Translations under genes and position numbers: made by a program
Assembly: GCA_965214585.1 (NCBI GenBank)
Contig: OZ243957.1
Location: 2,170,001-2,234,000, forward strand
Reading direction: 5' to 3'
Source of the DNA: JAHCHG01 sp965214585
Lineage (GTDB): Bacteria > Acidobacteriota > Blastocatellia > Pyrinomonadales > Pyrinomonadaceae
Length of the DNA stretch: 64,000 nt
Part shown: in pieces, positions 1 through 8,751 of the stretch
Position numbering within the stretch: the stretch's first letter is position 1
How the letters are laid out: the number at the start of each line of letters is the position of its first letter
The notes under the pieces: generated by a model
Seen by the model: only the letters and a program-made list of their open reading frames with translations
What the model was told of the DNA's origin: nothing
Database searches by the model: none

Positions 1-27
1 AAAAAACCGGGTATTTTTGTCAAAATT

Positions 28-684
28 TTGAAGTTTTCCGCCGTTTTGCTTGTAATATTTATTATTATCGGCACAACCGGCGGTTTTTTTTACTGGCGGC
101 ATCTGAAGCAAACTCCGCAATATTCGCTCGCGCTTTTGGTTGAAGCGGCGCGAAACGGCGATCAGGAAAAAGTAGATGAATTAGTAGATACGGACGCGGT
201 TGTGGACGATTTTCTGCCGCAGATTACCGAAGAAGCCGTCGAACTTTACGGGCGGAATATTCCCGCGCAGACAATTGCTAAAGTTGCCGAAGTTGTTCAG
301 CCGGTTTTGCCTGCGATCAAGGAACGCGCCAAGGCGGAAGTTCCGGGATTGATTCGGGATAAAACGGAAAAACTCGAAAATTTTCCGTTCTGGGCGATTG
401 CCGCCGGAGCAGATCAGTATCTGGATATTCGGGAAGAAGGCGATAAGGCTTTTATCAAAAGCAAACTGGAAAATCGCCAACTCGAACTGACTATGCAGAA
501 ATCGGGCGATCATTGGAAAGTAATTGCGATAAAAGACGAGGTTTTGGCGCAGCGAATCGCCGAAAAAATCGGGCAGGAAGTTATCGCAATTGCGACACAG
601 AAAAAATCTGCAAACGGAGAAAACGAACTCGGCATCGAGAATCTGCAAAGTATAATAAAGGGCGCGGAGGAAATTTTTAAATAA
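28..684 (+). CDS. Membrane-anchored protein, DUF2939-like (5' end uncertain)
   Basis: A protein of about 218 residues with one N-terminal membrane segment (about residues 4-23) followed by a soluble, mostly helical, charged region. The layout (anchor, short linker, region starting YSLALLVEAARNGD, C-terminal segment containing DHWKVIAIKDEV) resembles DUF2939-type proteins, which have no assigned function. The first usable start is TTG at 28, but the frame is open to base 1 and encodes basic residues before the membrane segment, so the true start may lie upstream of the window. It precedes xseB on the same strand by 60 bp. The family resemblance is from memory and moderate. Confidence 0.6.
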   Translation: MKFSAVLLVIFIIIGTTGGFFYWRHLKQTPQYSLALLVEAARNGDQEKVDELVDTDAVVDDFLPQITEEAVELYGRNIPAQTIAKVAEVVQPVLPAIKERAKAEVPGLIRDKTEKLENFPFWAIAAGADQYLDIREEGDKAFIKSKLENRQLELTMQKSGDHWKVIAIKDEVLAQRIAEKIGQEVIAIATQKKSANGENELGIENLQSIIKGAEEIFK

Positions 685-744
685 CGGTGAATGATAAACG
701 GTGAATAGTAAATTGATGAGTTTTCCGTTTATTATTTTAAGATT

Positions 745-1050
745 ATGGCAAAGAAACAGGGAACATTCGAGAATTCTTTGAAGGAACTCGAAAAAATCGT
801 GAGGCAGCTTGAAGACGGCGATCTGGCTTTGGAAGAAAGTTTGAAACTCTTTGAAAACGGCGTAAGACTTTCGCGCGAGTGCCGGGAAAGACTCGATCAG
901 GCGGAGCGCAGAATAGAAATTCTGCTCGAAGACGAAAATGGAAATCCGGCGTTGCAGCCGATTGATAAAAACGATTTATCGGATAATGAACCGAAAGTAA
1001 AACGGCGAATCGTTTTTGGTGATGATTCGGATGATGAATCGCCTTTTTGA
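745..1050 (+). CDS. xseB: Exodeoxyribonuclease VII small subunit
   Basis: Small subunit of exonuclease VII, which binds the large catalytic subunit XseA and degrades single-stranded DNA into oligonucleotides in the cytoplasm. The N-terminal 65 residues carry the family core: FENSLKELEKIVRQLEDGDL followed by LEESLKLFENGVRL and a helical CRERLDQAERRIEIL segment. At 101 residues it is slightly longer than typical (about 75-85) because of an acidic, probably disordered tail. xseA is not in the window, so the two subunits are encoded separately here. ATG at 745 gives the expected family start. Confidence 0.95.
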   Translation: MAKKQGTFENSLKELEKIVRQLEDGDLALEESLKLFENGVRLSRECRERLDQAERRIEILLEDENGNPALQPIDKNDLSDNEPKVKRRIVFGDDSDDESPF

Positions 1051-1057
1051 AGAAAAA

Positions 1058-1410
1058 TTAACCGCGAAGAAACACAAAGATTTCACGAAATAAAAGAAGG
1101 ATTTGTCTAATCGTTTATTAATCAGCAGCCAATAAATAGTCTGTAAAATAAGTTCTTGAGTATTTATCATCCGGCGGGCGTAGAACAACCCTTTCCGACC
1201 TATTAATTTGATTAACTTGTCTTTTCTTACTTTAGCTTGAATTATCTTTAACATTAATTGCAAAAGATAATAAAGATGACAGGTCTGGAAGGGTTGTTCT
1301 GCGCCCGCAAAATTTAAGAAAATAAAACTTAAAAATCAGATTAATAAACTGTAAAATTCAATAAACAAGTAAAAAAACTTTGTGTTTTCTTCGTGAAACT
1401 TCGTGGTTAA
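1058..1410. repeat. Outer imperfect inverted repeat framing a family A palindrome
   Basis: The non-coding stretch 1051-1497 holds no gene. The segment TTAACCGCGAAGAAACACAAAG at its left edge reappears inverted near 1377-1410 in a diverged form (CTTTGTGTTTTCTTCGTG... CGTGGTTAA). These arms enclose the family A palindrome at 1174-1308. Similar AACCAC/GCGGTT-edged arms occur at 33271-33588 and singly near 18979. Confidence 0.5.
1174..1308. repeat. Family A palindromic element, copy 1
   Basis: About 135 bp, with arms GCGGGCGTAGAACAACCCTT (left) and the complementary AAGGGTTGTTCTGCGCCCGC (right) around an AT-rich centre. Homologous copies of nearly equal length lie at 37410-37546 and 38482-38618. 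The centres of copies 1 and 2 share a TTGAATTATCT..TAACAT stretch, so they are related elements and not chance hairpins. Confidence 0.75.
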
Positions 1411-1437
1411 AATTTCCAAAATATATCCAAATAAAAA

Positions 1438-1473
1438 AATAAGCGAACGTCCAGATTAGACATTCGCTTATTT
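1438..1473. terminator. Rho-independent terminator, probably bidirectional
   Basis: AATAAGCGAA pairs with TTCGCTTATT (with an inner GTC/GAC pair after one mismatch) around a 7-nt loop. T-runs follow the stem on both strands. It sits just downstream of the minus-strand Bax-inhibitor-like gene, which it most likely terminates. Confidence 0.75.
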
Positions 1474-1497
1474 TTTACTGCTGATTAAAATTAAAAA

Positions 1498-2214
1498 TTA
1501 ATCGTCGCCACTCATAAATATTTGCAGAACATACCAGAACAGAAGCGCGACGCTGGAGAATAGAGCGAGCGATGCGGCAACGTGCTGAGTTGTTTTATAC
1601 TGGTGCAAAATGCCCGACGTGTGATAAAGAATCGCGCCGCCGGCAAATGCGACCATTGCAAACGAGAAGAAACTTCCCAAGCTAAAGCCGAAAATTACGC
1701 CCGAAGCGATAAACGCAAGCGCGACAAAACCGCCGATCATCAAAATCGGTCCTAAAAATGAAAAATCCTTGCGCGTAATGAAAACCGTCGCCGTCAAGCC
1801 GAGAAACAATCCGATTGTAACAATTCCGGCTTTAAGAAAAAGCGCGTAACCGTCGGATTGCGCGGCGGCAATGTAGAGAAGCGGCAGAAAAATAATTGCT
1901 TCGGCAACGACGAAAAGGGATAAACCCATATATTGCATCGGCTGCGACGTTTCATTGCTCGCCCACCAACTTGCCAGCCACGAAACGCCCATAAATGCCG
2001 CTAAAACAAGCAGCCACGAAACGCTCAACATCGCTTCGGCAATCCATAAACCCGCGCCTGAAGTAATCAGATAGGCTTCCATCAAACCGAAAACCAGTAA
2101 TGCTCCGGCTAAATGTAAATAAGTTTTGCGGATAAACGCCGCGCGTTCAGCGGGCAGAGCATCCGCCGCCGAGTAACTTCCGAATGTGTTTGTATATGTC
2201 GTATCTGTATTCAT
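1498..2214 (-). CDS. Bax inhibitor-1 / YccA family membrane protein
   Basis: A 238-residue integral membrane protein with a short polar N-terminus (about 30 residues) and about seven hydrophobic segments from about residue 33 onward. This is the usual size and topology of the bacterial BI-1/YccA family (Bax1-I). Members are inner-membrane proteins; YccA modulates the FtsH protease and BsYetJ conducts calcium, but the role of this copy cannot be told from sequence. The start ATG at 2214 is preceded by a GGAG ribosome binding site about 10 nt upstream. A clear terminator follows at 1438-1473. It appears to be a single-gene unit. Confidence 0.88.
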   Translation of the reverse strand: MNTDTTYTNTFGSYSAADALPAERAAFIRKTYLHLAGALLVFGLMEAYLITSGAGLWIAEAMLSVSWLLVLAAFMGVSWLASWWASNETSQPMQYMGLSLFVVAEAIIFLPLLYIAAAQSDGYALFLKAGIVTIGLFLGLTATVFITRKDFSFLGPILMIGGFVALAFIASGVIFGFSLGSFFSFAMVAFAGGAILYHTSGILHQYKTTQHVAASLALFSSVALLFWYVLQIFMSGDD

Positions 2215-2314
2215 TTGATTTTTTTCTCCTGTGAAAAATCTATTCTAGCACTTTTGATGAAGAAAATCACGAAAAAGATTGTAATATTTCGATTCAAGCG
2301 GTTTATTGATTAAA

Positions 2315-3004
2315 TCAGCTTTTCCTGAATTCGGCAATAAAAGAATAGCTCTTGAAAATTGATTTGACAAAAAGTTTTCCGGCATTTTCTTTTTCCAATT
2401 TTTCTAAAAAAGGAATTAAATCTTTCGGGTAAACGACGTGAAATTGTCTGAGCCAGCTTTGCAGAATTTTCCGAAATGAAGCGGGCAAATCTCTCTGATC
2501 GTAAAAATCCACGATGTAGAGATTTTTGCCCGTTTTCAGGTTTGCGAGCGCGTTACGGATTGCTTGTTTCCAAGTCGGAATCATCGTGATCGAATATGAA
2601 AAAAAGGCGGCATCGAAAGCCGTTTCGAGATTGAAGGTTTCGCCGAACGAAAAATCATCGGCGAGGGCGTTTTTGAAAATTACGTTTGAAAGATTTTTCG
2701 CTTCGATCTTCTGATGCGCCGATTTTAACATTTCCGCCGAAGCGTCAAGACCGAAAAAATTTGTTTTCGGATATTTCCCGGCTAAAATCGCCAGATTTCG
2801 TCCAGTTCCGCAGCCGATTTCCAAAATATTGTCATCTGCGGAAATTTTCATCTCGTGAAGCAGTCTGTCGCGTCCGAGCAGATAATATTTGCGCGTAAAA
2901 TCGTAAAAATATCGCTGATACCGATACATTTTATCCATTTTCTCAAAAGCCGCATTCGGATTTTGGACGCTGAACTCAGAACTTTGAACTTTTTTTGAAC
3001 TCAT
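2315..3004 (-). CDS. btaB: SAM-dependent methyltransferase, BtaB-like (betaine lipid synthesis)
   Basis: A class I methyltransferase of about 229 residues. The SAM-binding motif I is NILEIGCGTGRNL, followed by FFGLDASAEMLKSA. The N-terminal YRYQRYFYDFTRKYYLLGR is typical of BtaB. In Rhodobacter BtaB trimethylates diacylglyceryl-homoserine to give DGTS (diacylglyceryl-trimethylhomoserine). The frame is open further upstream, but ATG at 3004 is chosen because it overlaps the btaA stop codon as TAATG, a translational coupling arrangement, and because the longer N-terminus would be antisense-like sequence inside btaA. Substrate assignment depends on the btaA neighbour. Confidence 0.82.
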   Translation of the reverse strand: MSSKKVQSSEFSVQNPNAAFEKMDKMYRYQRYFYDFTRKYYLLGRDRLLHEMKISADDNILEIGCGTGRNLAILAGKYPKTNFFGLDASAEMLKSAHQKIEAKNLSNVIFKNALADDFSFGETFNLETAFDAAFFSYSITMIPTWKQAIRNALANLKTGKNLYIVDFYDQRDLPASFRKILQSWLRQFHVVYPKDLIPFLEKLEKENAGKLFVKSIFKSYSFIAEFRKS

Positions 3005-4239
3005 TATTTCAAAATATACAAATGAAATCCGCCGTAGATCGAAGCGCGGTCTTGCCGGAAAAGTTCTCTGGAAATTTCCTTTTGATAAACGAATTTTGCG
3101 CGTAAATTTTCGGGCAGATTTTTCTCGATTGGCGAATTTGCGCCTGCCGTTCGGAAGATTATGCGGCTTTCGGGTTCGGCTTTTTCGGCGATTGTCCGCC
3201 ACAAATCCGTAAGCGTTTCCGCGTTCATCCAATCCTGAGCGTCGAGAAAAACAAAGCGGTTGTATGTGTTTTTCGGCGAGTTTTTTATTTCTTCCGTGAC
3301 CGAACCGATTTTAGTTTTCAGCAAATCGGCGGTTCGCCTTAAAATTTCGTAATTTTCCCGTTTCAAATAATCGGGAACGGCGCGGCGGTTTTCCGTGTCA
3401 TAATGTCTGGCAAACGCCTGCCACGCGAAATAATTTTCGTCAATCGGATATTCGACGGCAAGCCGATATGTGCGTTCGCGGCAGATTTCAATCAAATTTT
3501 CGCCGCCGTCCGCTTTGAGTTCGTCCGATTGCTGCGGCGGAACGCCCAAACCGAACATCAAAAAGGGAAGTTTTCCCAAAACTTTTATAATCGGCGAATC
3601 AAAGAACGGCTGAATATATTTTTGATAAAATTTTTCCTGCTCGCTACGGTTTCTCGCTTTTAGAATTTCTTCCGGTTTGCAGCCTAAAAGATGCGAAAAT
3701 TTGTGAAAAAAACGCAAAAAATACCCGTTGCGCGAATGTTCGTAAAGTCCGCCGTCGCTAAAATAATTGATTCGCGTTTTGCCCGAAAATTTGCCGAAAA
3801 ATGAATTCGATTCCCAAAAATTGCGCGTTTCTTCGGCTAAATTCGGCGCAATATATTTTTTGTAATTTTCGATATTTTTTTCGTGTTTGCCGAATCCGAA
3901 AAAGTTGAAAAATTCTTCGTGCGACGGCAGAAATTTGAGCGCGGCTAATTTCAGATCGAGCAGATAAACGTGATGACGATTCAAATCAACGGCAACAATA
4001 TTTTCGGGCATTTCAATCAAATAATTCAGAGCGTTGCAGCCGCCGGAAGAAATCGTCAGAACGCGGCTGTTTTCGTCTAAATTCAACGCCTGCAAATCAA
4101 CTTGCGGGTCTTCCCAAATCTGATTGTAAACAAAGGCATCAAACCAAACAGCGAAAAGTTTCTGTAAAATGCTCTGTTTTTTCGTTGCGCCCTTTTGTTT
4201 GACGTGATTTAAAACTAAACTGTGTTCGGAAGAAGTCAT
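3004..4239 (-). CDS. btaA: DUF3419 protein BtaA: SAM:diacylglycerol 3-amino-3-carboxypropyltransferase
   Basis: A 411-residue member of DUF3419/BtaA, which transfers the 3-amino-3-carboxypropyl group of SAM to diacylglycerol, the first step of the phosphorus-free betaine lipid DGTS. Visible hallmarks are FVYNQIWEDPQVDLQAL near residue 40, a Rossmann-like RVLTISSGGCNALNYL, VAVDLNRHH, and a late RIIFRTAG segment. Length matches the family. It is followed by btaB with a one-base stop/start overlap, reproducing the bacterial btaAB order. The upstream gene at 4384 is divergent, so the pair probably has its own promoter in 4240-4383. Confidence 0.9.
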   Translation of the reverse strand: MTSSEHSLVLNHVKQKGATKKQSILQKLFAVWFDAFVYNQIWEDPQVDLQALNLDENSRVLTISSGGCNALNYLIEMPENIVAVDLNRHHVYLLDLKLAALKFLPSHEEFFNFFGFGKHEKNIENYKKYIAPNLAEETRNFWESNSFFGKFSGKTRINYFSDGGLYEHSRNGYFLRFFHKFSHLLGCKPEEILKARNRSEQEKFYQKYIQPFFDSPIIKVLGKLPFLMFGLGVPPQQSDELKADGGENLIEICRERTYRLAVEYPIDENYFAWQAFARHYDTENRRAVPDYLKRENYEILRRTADLLKTKIGSVTEEIKNSPKNTYNRFVFLDAQDWMNAETLTDLWRTIAEKAEPESRIIFRTAGANSPIEKNLPENLRAKFVYQKEISRELFRQDRASIYGGFHLYILK

Positions 4240-4383
4240 AAAAGGTATTTTCGATTATTGTTTAACCAATCGGAACGAAAAAGTATAAACTTACAGGTAA
4301 TTATAACTCAAAGAGAGCGCGTTGCAACGATTGAGCCGTTCGGGGTGCGTAAAAATCTTTATTGCAATTTCGGCAAAATTAAA

Positions 4384-4758
4384 ATGATCTTATCAAAGAA
4401 AAATCGGCAGAGAATTTCGGCTTTTTTCGTCGGCGTAACTGCGATTATCTCGACGCTGTTTGTTTACAATAATTTTGTGCAAAACGAAAGCGGCGGATTT
4501 TTCAAAGCGGCGTTGATTTACTCCGTCGGTTATCTTGCTTTCGGAATATTTTTCGGAGCAGTTTGGCGCGAAAAAAGTTGGCGTTGGGCGTTCTGGCTGA
4601 TTTCTCCGATGTTGATTTTATCGGCAGTTTCGGTGATTTTCGGCGGAATTTACCCGGATAATTTTTTGATAAAAGATTTACCTTTAATTTTTATATCTTT
4701 TTTCGCGGCAGCAATTGGAAATTTTACCGGAGCGAGCATATTTTCGGGTGAAAAGTGA
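4384..4758 (+). CDS. Small membrane protein of unknown function
   Basis: A 124-residue protein with four predicted membrane segments (roughly residues 10-27, 39-58, 64-83 and 99-120) and short basic loops. I do not recognise a family. ATG at 4384 is chosen; the frame continues upstream to 4222 but that part encodes no plausible protein and lies in the btaA promoter region. It is divergent from btaA and convergent with the permease gene, with a palindrome at 4774-4925 between the convergent ends. Confidence 0.6.
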   Translation: MILSKKNRQRISAFFVGVTAIISTLFVYNNFVQNESGGFFKAALIYSVGYLAFGIFFGAVWREKSWRWAFWLISPMLILSAVSVIFGGIYPDNFLIKDLPLIFISFFAAAIGNFTGASIFSGEK

Positions 4759-4773
4759 GATTGTCGAAAATAA

Positions 4774-4925
4774 GAAATTTGCCCGCGAATAAGCGCGAAT
4801 AAGAAAAAAATTAACGCGGATGGACACGGATTTTTAAGATTTATTAACAGGGATAAAGGAGATAAATAGGGATTTTATTTTTAGTTATTTTCTCATTATT
4901 CGCGCCGATTCGCGGGCAATTTTCT
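4774..4925. repeat. Palindromic element between convergent genes
   Basis: GCCCGCGAATAAGCGCGAATAA on the left pairs imperfectly with TTATTCGCGCCGATTCGCGGGC on the right, about 95 bp apart. It occupies the whole gap between two convergent genes and could terminate both. The loop contains CGGATGGACACGGAT, similar to the GATGAACACGGAT of the inverted repeats around 15937-16450. Confidence 0.6.
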
Positions 4926-4931
4926 TTTAAA

Positions 4932-6029
4932 TTACTCATTGACCATAACTCTGACGGGATCAATTGCCGAGGCACGCCACGCGGGATAAAGTGCGCCGAA
5001 CAAACTTCCGCCGACGGCGATCACGATTGCCGTCAAAATCCAGCCGGAACTGAACTCGAACTGCAAATCGAAATTTGATTCGATAATGTAGGAAGCGAGA
5101 AATGAAGTAACGATGCCGAGAATAATTCCAAGCACGCCGATTAAAAACGCTTCGCCTTCGATAACTTTGATAATAAAGGACTTGGACGCGCCAAGCGATT
5201 TTAGGATACCGATTTCCTTACGCCGTTCGGTAATCGTGGTATACATCGAAAGCAGAACGAAAATCGTGCTGACAAACGCGCCGAGACCGACGAGAACGCG
5301 CAAAAATGTGTCTAAACCGGGAATTCTGTCCGACGCGTTGATAATCAGATTTCTGGTCAGATTGATTTTGTTTCCGGGAAGTTCGCGGTTGATGTTCGCG
5401 GCAACTTGCTCGACATTCGCGCCGTCTTTTATTTTTACTAAGATAAATGAGCATTTATCTTTTACTTCAAATGCGTTTTGCATCGCGGCAAGCGTCATTT
5501 TGATTCGTGCGCCCGAAGGCGGCGAAAAAACTCCGACAATTTTGTAATCCTTGCCGAGAAGTTCCAAAGTGTTGGTCAAACTCAGGTTGTCGTCTTCCAT
5601 TTGCTGCTCGTCAATCACAATTTCATTGTCGGCGGCGGGAGCGCGACCTTTGATGAGATTAATGTCGTTCATCTCGGAAAACGACTGCCAATTTACACCT
5701 TCAAGCTGTCTGAGTCCCCAACGCCCGGTGTCATCAGCCATAATGTAGCGACCAACCGGAACTGCCGACTGAACGCCGTCAATCGGCAGAAGTTTTTCGA
5801 CATACTGCGTGTTGACGTTCATATTCGAGCTTGTCAGTTCCATCGCGCCCGGTCTTGTAAAAATAATTTCCGCCTTCCAGTTTGCCGCCCGTTTTGCCAT
5901 ATTGTTGGACATTCCTTCGGCGAGTCCGGTAAAAAGAATTACCAAAATAACGCCCAGAGCCACGCCGACAACGCTGATAAACGTGCGGAAAGGTCTGACT
6001 CTTAAATTCGCTAAAACCAATTCGAGCAT
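4932..6029 (-). CDS. ABC transporter permease, FtsX/MacB type
   Basis: About 365 residues: an N-terminal membrane segment after NLRVRPFRTFISVVGVALGV, a large extracytoplasmic MacB periplasmic core domain (about residues 45-230), then three C-terminal segments with the FtsX signature RRKEIGILKSLGASKSFI. Such permeases drive mechanotransmission or lipoprotein/peptide export together with a LolD/MacB ATPase; no ATPase gene is in the window, so the partner is elsewhere. ATG at 6029 (MLELVLANLRVRP) is preferred over an in-frame ATG at 6083 because family members begin here. Flanking genes give no clue to the substrate. Confidence 0.85.
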   Translation of the reverse strand: MLELVLANLRVRPFRTFISVVGVALGVILVILFTGLAEGMSNNMAKRAANWKAEIIFTRPGAMELTSSNMNVNTQYVEKLLPIDGVQSAVPVGRYIMADDTGRWGLRQLEGVNWQSFSEMNDINLIKGRAPAADNEIVIDEQQMEDDNLSLTNTLELLGKDYKIVGVFSPPSGARIKMTLAAMQNAFEVKDKCSFILVKIKDGANVEQVAANINRELPGNKINLTRNLIINASDRIPGLDTFLRVLVGLGAFVSTIFVLLSMYTTITERRKEIGILKSLGASKSFIIKVIEGEAFLIGVLGIILGIVTSFLASYIIESNFDLQFEFSSGWILTAIVIAVGGSLFGALYPAWRASAIDPVRVMVNE

Positions 6030-6102
6030 AATTATAAAAAACGGATTATAACCGATGAGAAGCCGTTTGGAAAACGTAACCACGGAATCCGTTTAGTATT
6101 AT

Positions 6103-6225
6103 CTAAGCAGGTTGGAAAAAGTATTCAAATTTATTGAGGTTTTTGATTTTTAATCATAAGACCGACAAAATAATTGAAAACGGAGAATTGAGAATTATGC
6201 AGATAATCAAGAGGCAATTATCAAA
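6103..6225 (+). repeat. Dispersed intergenic repeat, copy 1
   Basis: The stretch starting CTAAGCAGGTTGGAAAAAGT and ending in GACAAAATAATTGA matches 30387-30461 over about 75 bp with roughly one change in six, and the similarity resumes weakly at GATAATCAAGAGGCAATT. No gene is supported in 6084-6314; a possible short frame there is not protein-like. Confidence 0.6.
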
Positions 6226-6314
6226 CGGCGCGGCAGTTACCGACGTTGGAAAATACACTCCGGCACAATATTCTTTATTTTATTCTCCGGTAATGTCTGT
6301 ATATCAAAAGCGTT

Positions 6315-6905
6315 TTATAAATTTTTCAATTCGTCAAAACGTATTTCAGATGAGGAGCGAATATCGGCTTTCAGCACACGCTCGATATATTTGAGCGAAT
6401 GTGTATTTTGTTCCGGTTCGACAGCCGCCACGCAGTCCTGCGGAACAAAAAGCCGAAAATCACGCATATATGCGTCGTTTGCCGAAAATAAGATGCAGAT
6501 GTCGGTGGCGAATCCGTTTAGAATTAAAGTTTCGGCTTGCAGTTCTTCCAGAAGCAAATCGAGCGTCGTTGAATAAAAAGCCGAATGTTTGGGTTTCAAG
6601 ACGAAATAATCGTCTTTTTCCGGTTTCAGAAGTTCGACGATTTCTTTGCCGCGAACCGATTCTTGCAGGCAGTGTTTGATCGTTTTTTGAAAATCATCAC
6701 GCCATTTGCCGAAATTATCGTTGATATAAATTACCGGAATATTTTCCTTTTTAGCACGTTTTTTGAGCCGGGCTATTTTCCCGGCGGCGGGAAGCGCGTT
6801 TTCAAACAGCCGTTCGCCGTCTTCAAATTCAAAATCGCTGATTACGTCTATTAGAAGCAAGACGATCTTGCTTTGATCGGTAGTGTTTTTTGCGGAATCG
6901 GACAT
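6315..6905 (-). CDS. Isochorismatase-family cysteine hydrolase
   Basis: A 196-residue cytoplasmic hydrolase of the isochorismatase/nicotinamidase superfamily. The three catalytic positions are visible: Asp in VLLLIDVISDF (D20), Lys in LKPKHSAFYST (K106) and the nucleophile Cys in GFATDICILFSA (C137), which follows the usual cis-peptide region. Substrate is not predictable. ATG at 6905 is chosen; a TTG seven codons upstream is also in frame but lies inside a hairpin (6917-6967). The gene stands alone between non-coding regions. Confidence 0.9.
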   Translation of the reverse strand: MSDSAKNTTDQSKIVLLLIDVISDFEFEDGERLFENALPAAGKIARLKKRAKKENIPVIYINDNFGKWRDDFQKTIKHCLQESVRGKEIVELLKPEKDDYFVLKPKHSAFYSTTLDLLLEELQAETLILNGFATDICILFSANDAYMRDFRLFVPQDCVAAVEPEQNTHSLKYIERVLKADIRSSSEIRFDELKNL

Positions 6906-6916
6906 TTTATTTTTCG

Positions 6917-7062
6917 CGGAAGACAAATCAAACGATTTTTATTTGTAAACATTCGGTTTGTCTTCCGACTTTTTTTCATTTCGCGTAGAAAATCCGTTAT
7001 TTTCTCATCGCCGCTTTAGATCGTTTTTTTTCCGGCATATTTGATTGTAGAAAAAAACGATC
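6917..7062. repeat. Two small hairpins upstream of the isochorismatase-like gene
   Basis: CGGAAGACAAA (6917) pairs with TTTGTCTTCCG (6957), and GATCGTTTTTTT (7019) pairs with AAAAAAACGATC (7051). The stretch 6927-7193 has no gene. The second hairpin could be a terminator or operator; nothing decides between them. Confidence 0.45.
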
Positions 7063-7193
7063 AAATGTTTTGTAATTTAGCAAACATAAGCTGCAAATAT
7101 AGCATTTTACAAGACTTATCATACCTGATAATTCCCGATATAAGTGCATCCTTTCTGATTTTTATCAGATTTTCTCTAAACGAAATTACATTT

Positions 7194-8585
7194 TTAATCG
7201 AATAGTTTCCTGTTGTCGCCGCTTTTCACGTTTTGAAACTGGCGCACGTCCGAACGCTTTTTGCTGATGTATTCTTCGGTTGTATCTCTGGCGACAACTT
7301 CATAAAGAACCGCCTGTTTATCCTCTTTTTTTCTCAAAATTCTGCCAAGCCGCTGAATGTGTTCGCGCGTCGAACCCGAACCCGACAAAATTATCGCAAC
7401 GGAAGCGTCGGGAATATTTACGCCTTCGTTTAAGACTTTTGACGTGGCGAGGGCGAGAACTTCGCCTTTGTTAAAGGCTTTGAGCCAGAAACGGCGTTCT
7501 TTGACGTTGGTTTGATGCGTGATCGCGGGAATCAGATAATCGTTGGAGATTTGATAGACCATTTCGTTTTCCTGCGTGAAGATCAGAGTTTTATCGCGTT
7601 TGTGGCGAACGAGGAGATTTTGCAAAACGCGCAATTTTGAATCAGTTCCAAGGGCGATTTTTTTATAGTTTCGATAGGCTTTCATCGCGCGTCTGCCGCC
7701 CTCGCTCGACGCGCTTTTTATCAAAAACAAACGCCAGCCTTCTTTGCCGTAAGGCAGATTCATTTTGCGGCGGAAATTCAGATAAATTTCGCGTTCTTTG
7801 GCGTAAGATTCTCTTTCCGCCTCGCTCAGATCAACTTCGATTCGTTCGACGATGTAATCCGCCAGATATTCGCCCGCGATTTCCTGCGCTTCGAGGCGAT
7901 AGACGAATTTTCCGACGATTTCTTCCAAATTGTCTTCGCCGCCGTCGGCGCGTTCGGGCGTGGCTGTCAAACCTAAACGAAACGGCGCGAGAGCAAATTC
8001 CGCCGCGTATTTGTAGCCTTCCGACGGCAGATGATGGCATTCGTCGAAAATCACCAGCCCGAATTGATTGCCGATTCGTTCCTGATGCCGAAAAGCCGAA
8101 GCGTAAGTCGTTACGGTAATCGCGCCGATTTCGTAAAAGCCGCCGCCGATCAAACCGATTTCGGCGTTAAACGTCGAAAGAAGGGTGTCATACCATTGAT
8201 TCATCAAGTCAAGCGTCGGCACAACAACCAGAGTTTGCCTGCCGCACATCTCGATTGCCATCGTCGCAACGTGAGTTTTTCCCGCGCCCGTCGGCAATAC
8301 AATCGTGCCGCAACGCCCGTTTTGCTTCCAGTTTTCGATTGATTCGCTTTGATAAGGACGCGGTTTTATATGAATGTTCTGCACAAAATCGAAATTATTA
8401 TACTTTTTCGCTTCGTCTTCATAGACGGTTTTTGAGCGAACAAAATCAAGAATCACATCACGATATTTATACGCGGGCGCACGAAATTGCTTGGTTCTTT
8501 CGTCCCACACAAAAGCCTTTGGAATAAAATCGCTTTCTTCCGCATCTTCTAAAATCAATGTGCCTGATTCAAATAATAATTTCAC
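7194..8585 (-). CDS. XPB/Ssl2-type DNA helicase
   Basis: A 463-residue superfamily 2 helicase of the XPB/RAD25 group, the 3'-5' translocase used in nucleotide excision repair and transcription-linked DNA opening. Order: a small N-terminal domain (about 1-65, like the archaeal damage-recognition domain), Walker A LPTGAGKT (97-104), DECH box (181-184), motif III LGLTATPERADG, an inserted thumb-like helical region (about 255-300), and a second RecA domain ending with HIQRLGRILRKK (motif VI). Compact length matches archaeal/bacterial XPB. Its usual nuclease partner Bax1 is encoded at 17769-18974, not adjacent. The gene is followed by a family B palindrome. Confidence 0.9.
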   Translation of the reverse strand: MKLLFESGTLILEDAEESDFIPKAFVWDERTKQFRAPAYKYRDVILDFVRSKTVYEDEAKKYNNFDFVQNIHIKPRPYQSESIENWKQNGRCGTIVLPTGAGKTHVATMAIEMCGRQTLVVVPTLDLMNQWYDTLLSTFNAEIGLIGGGFYEIGAITVTTYASAFRHQERIGNQFGLVIFDECHHLPSEGYKYAAEFALAPFRLGLTATPERADGGEDNLEEIVGKFVYRLEAQEIAGEYLADYIVERIEVDLSEAERESYAKEREIYLNFRRKMNLPYGKEGWRLFLIKSASSEGGRRAMKAYRNYKKIALGTDSKLRVLQNLLVRHKRDKTLIFTQENEMVYQISNDYLIPAITHQTNVKERRFWLKAFNKGEVLALATSKVLNEGVNIPDASVAIILSGSGSTREHIQRLGRILRKKEDKQAVLYEVVARDTTEEYISKKRSDVRQFQNVKSGDNRKLFD

Positions 8586-8604
8586 AGAAAATTCCTATTT
8601 CTTA

Positions 8605-8749
8605 TGGAACGCCGGCATCTTGCCGGCAACAAACGCGCCTAGCGTTTGAAGTATTTTGACAAACTCTGAATTTTGCCTTCAGCTTTAAAGTCTGCCCAAG
8701 TATTTTTCGCGCTATCGCGCTCACCAGCCGGCAAGATGCCGGCGTTCCA
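8605..8749. repeat. Family B palindromic element, copy 1
   Basis: TGGAACGCCGGCATCTTGCC at the left edge pairs with GGCAAGATGCCGGCGTTCCA at the right edge. The inner part contains AACGCGCCTAGCGTTTGAAG and GCGCTATCGCGC. Homologous elements of almost identical length (145-146 bp) are at 10881-11025, 17541-17686 and 63436-63581. Confidence 0.8.
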
Positions 8750-8751
8750 AT

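Noticed and set aside
3005..3232. N-terminal extension of the BtaB-like methyltransferase
   Set aside because: It overlaps the 3' end of btaA in another frame; the TAATG overlap and family length support the start at 3004.
4222..4383. Longer start for the small membrane protein
   Set aside because: The extra 54 codons overlap the btaA start region and have no similarity to a signal or membrane segment.
6134..6394. Possible 86-codon gene
   Set aside because: Half lies in a dispersed repeat and the rest is antisense to the isochorismatase-like gene.
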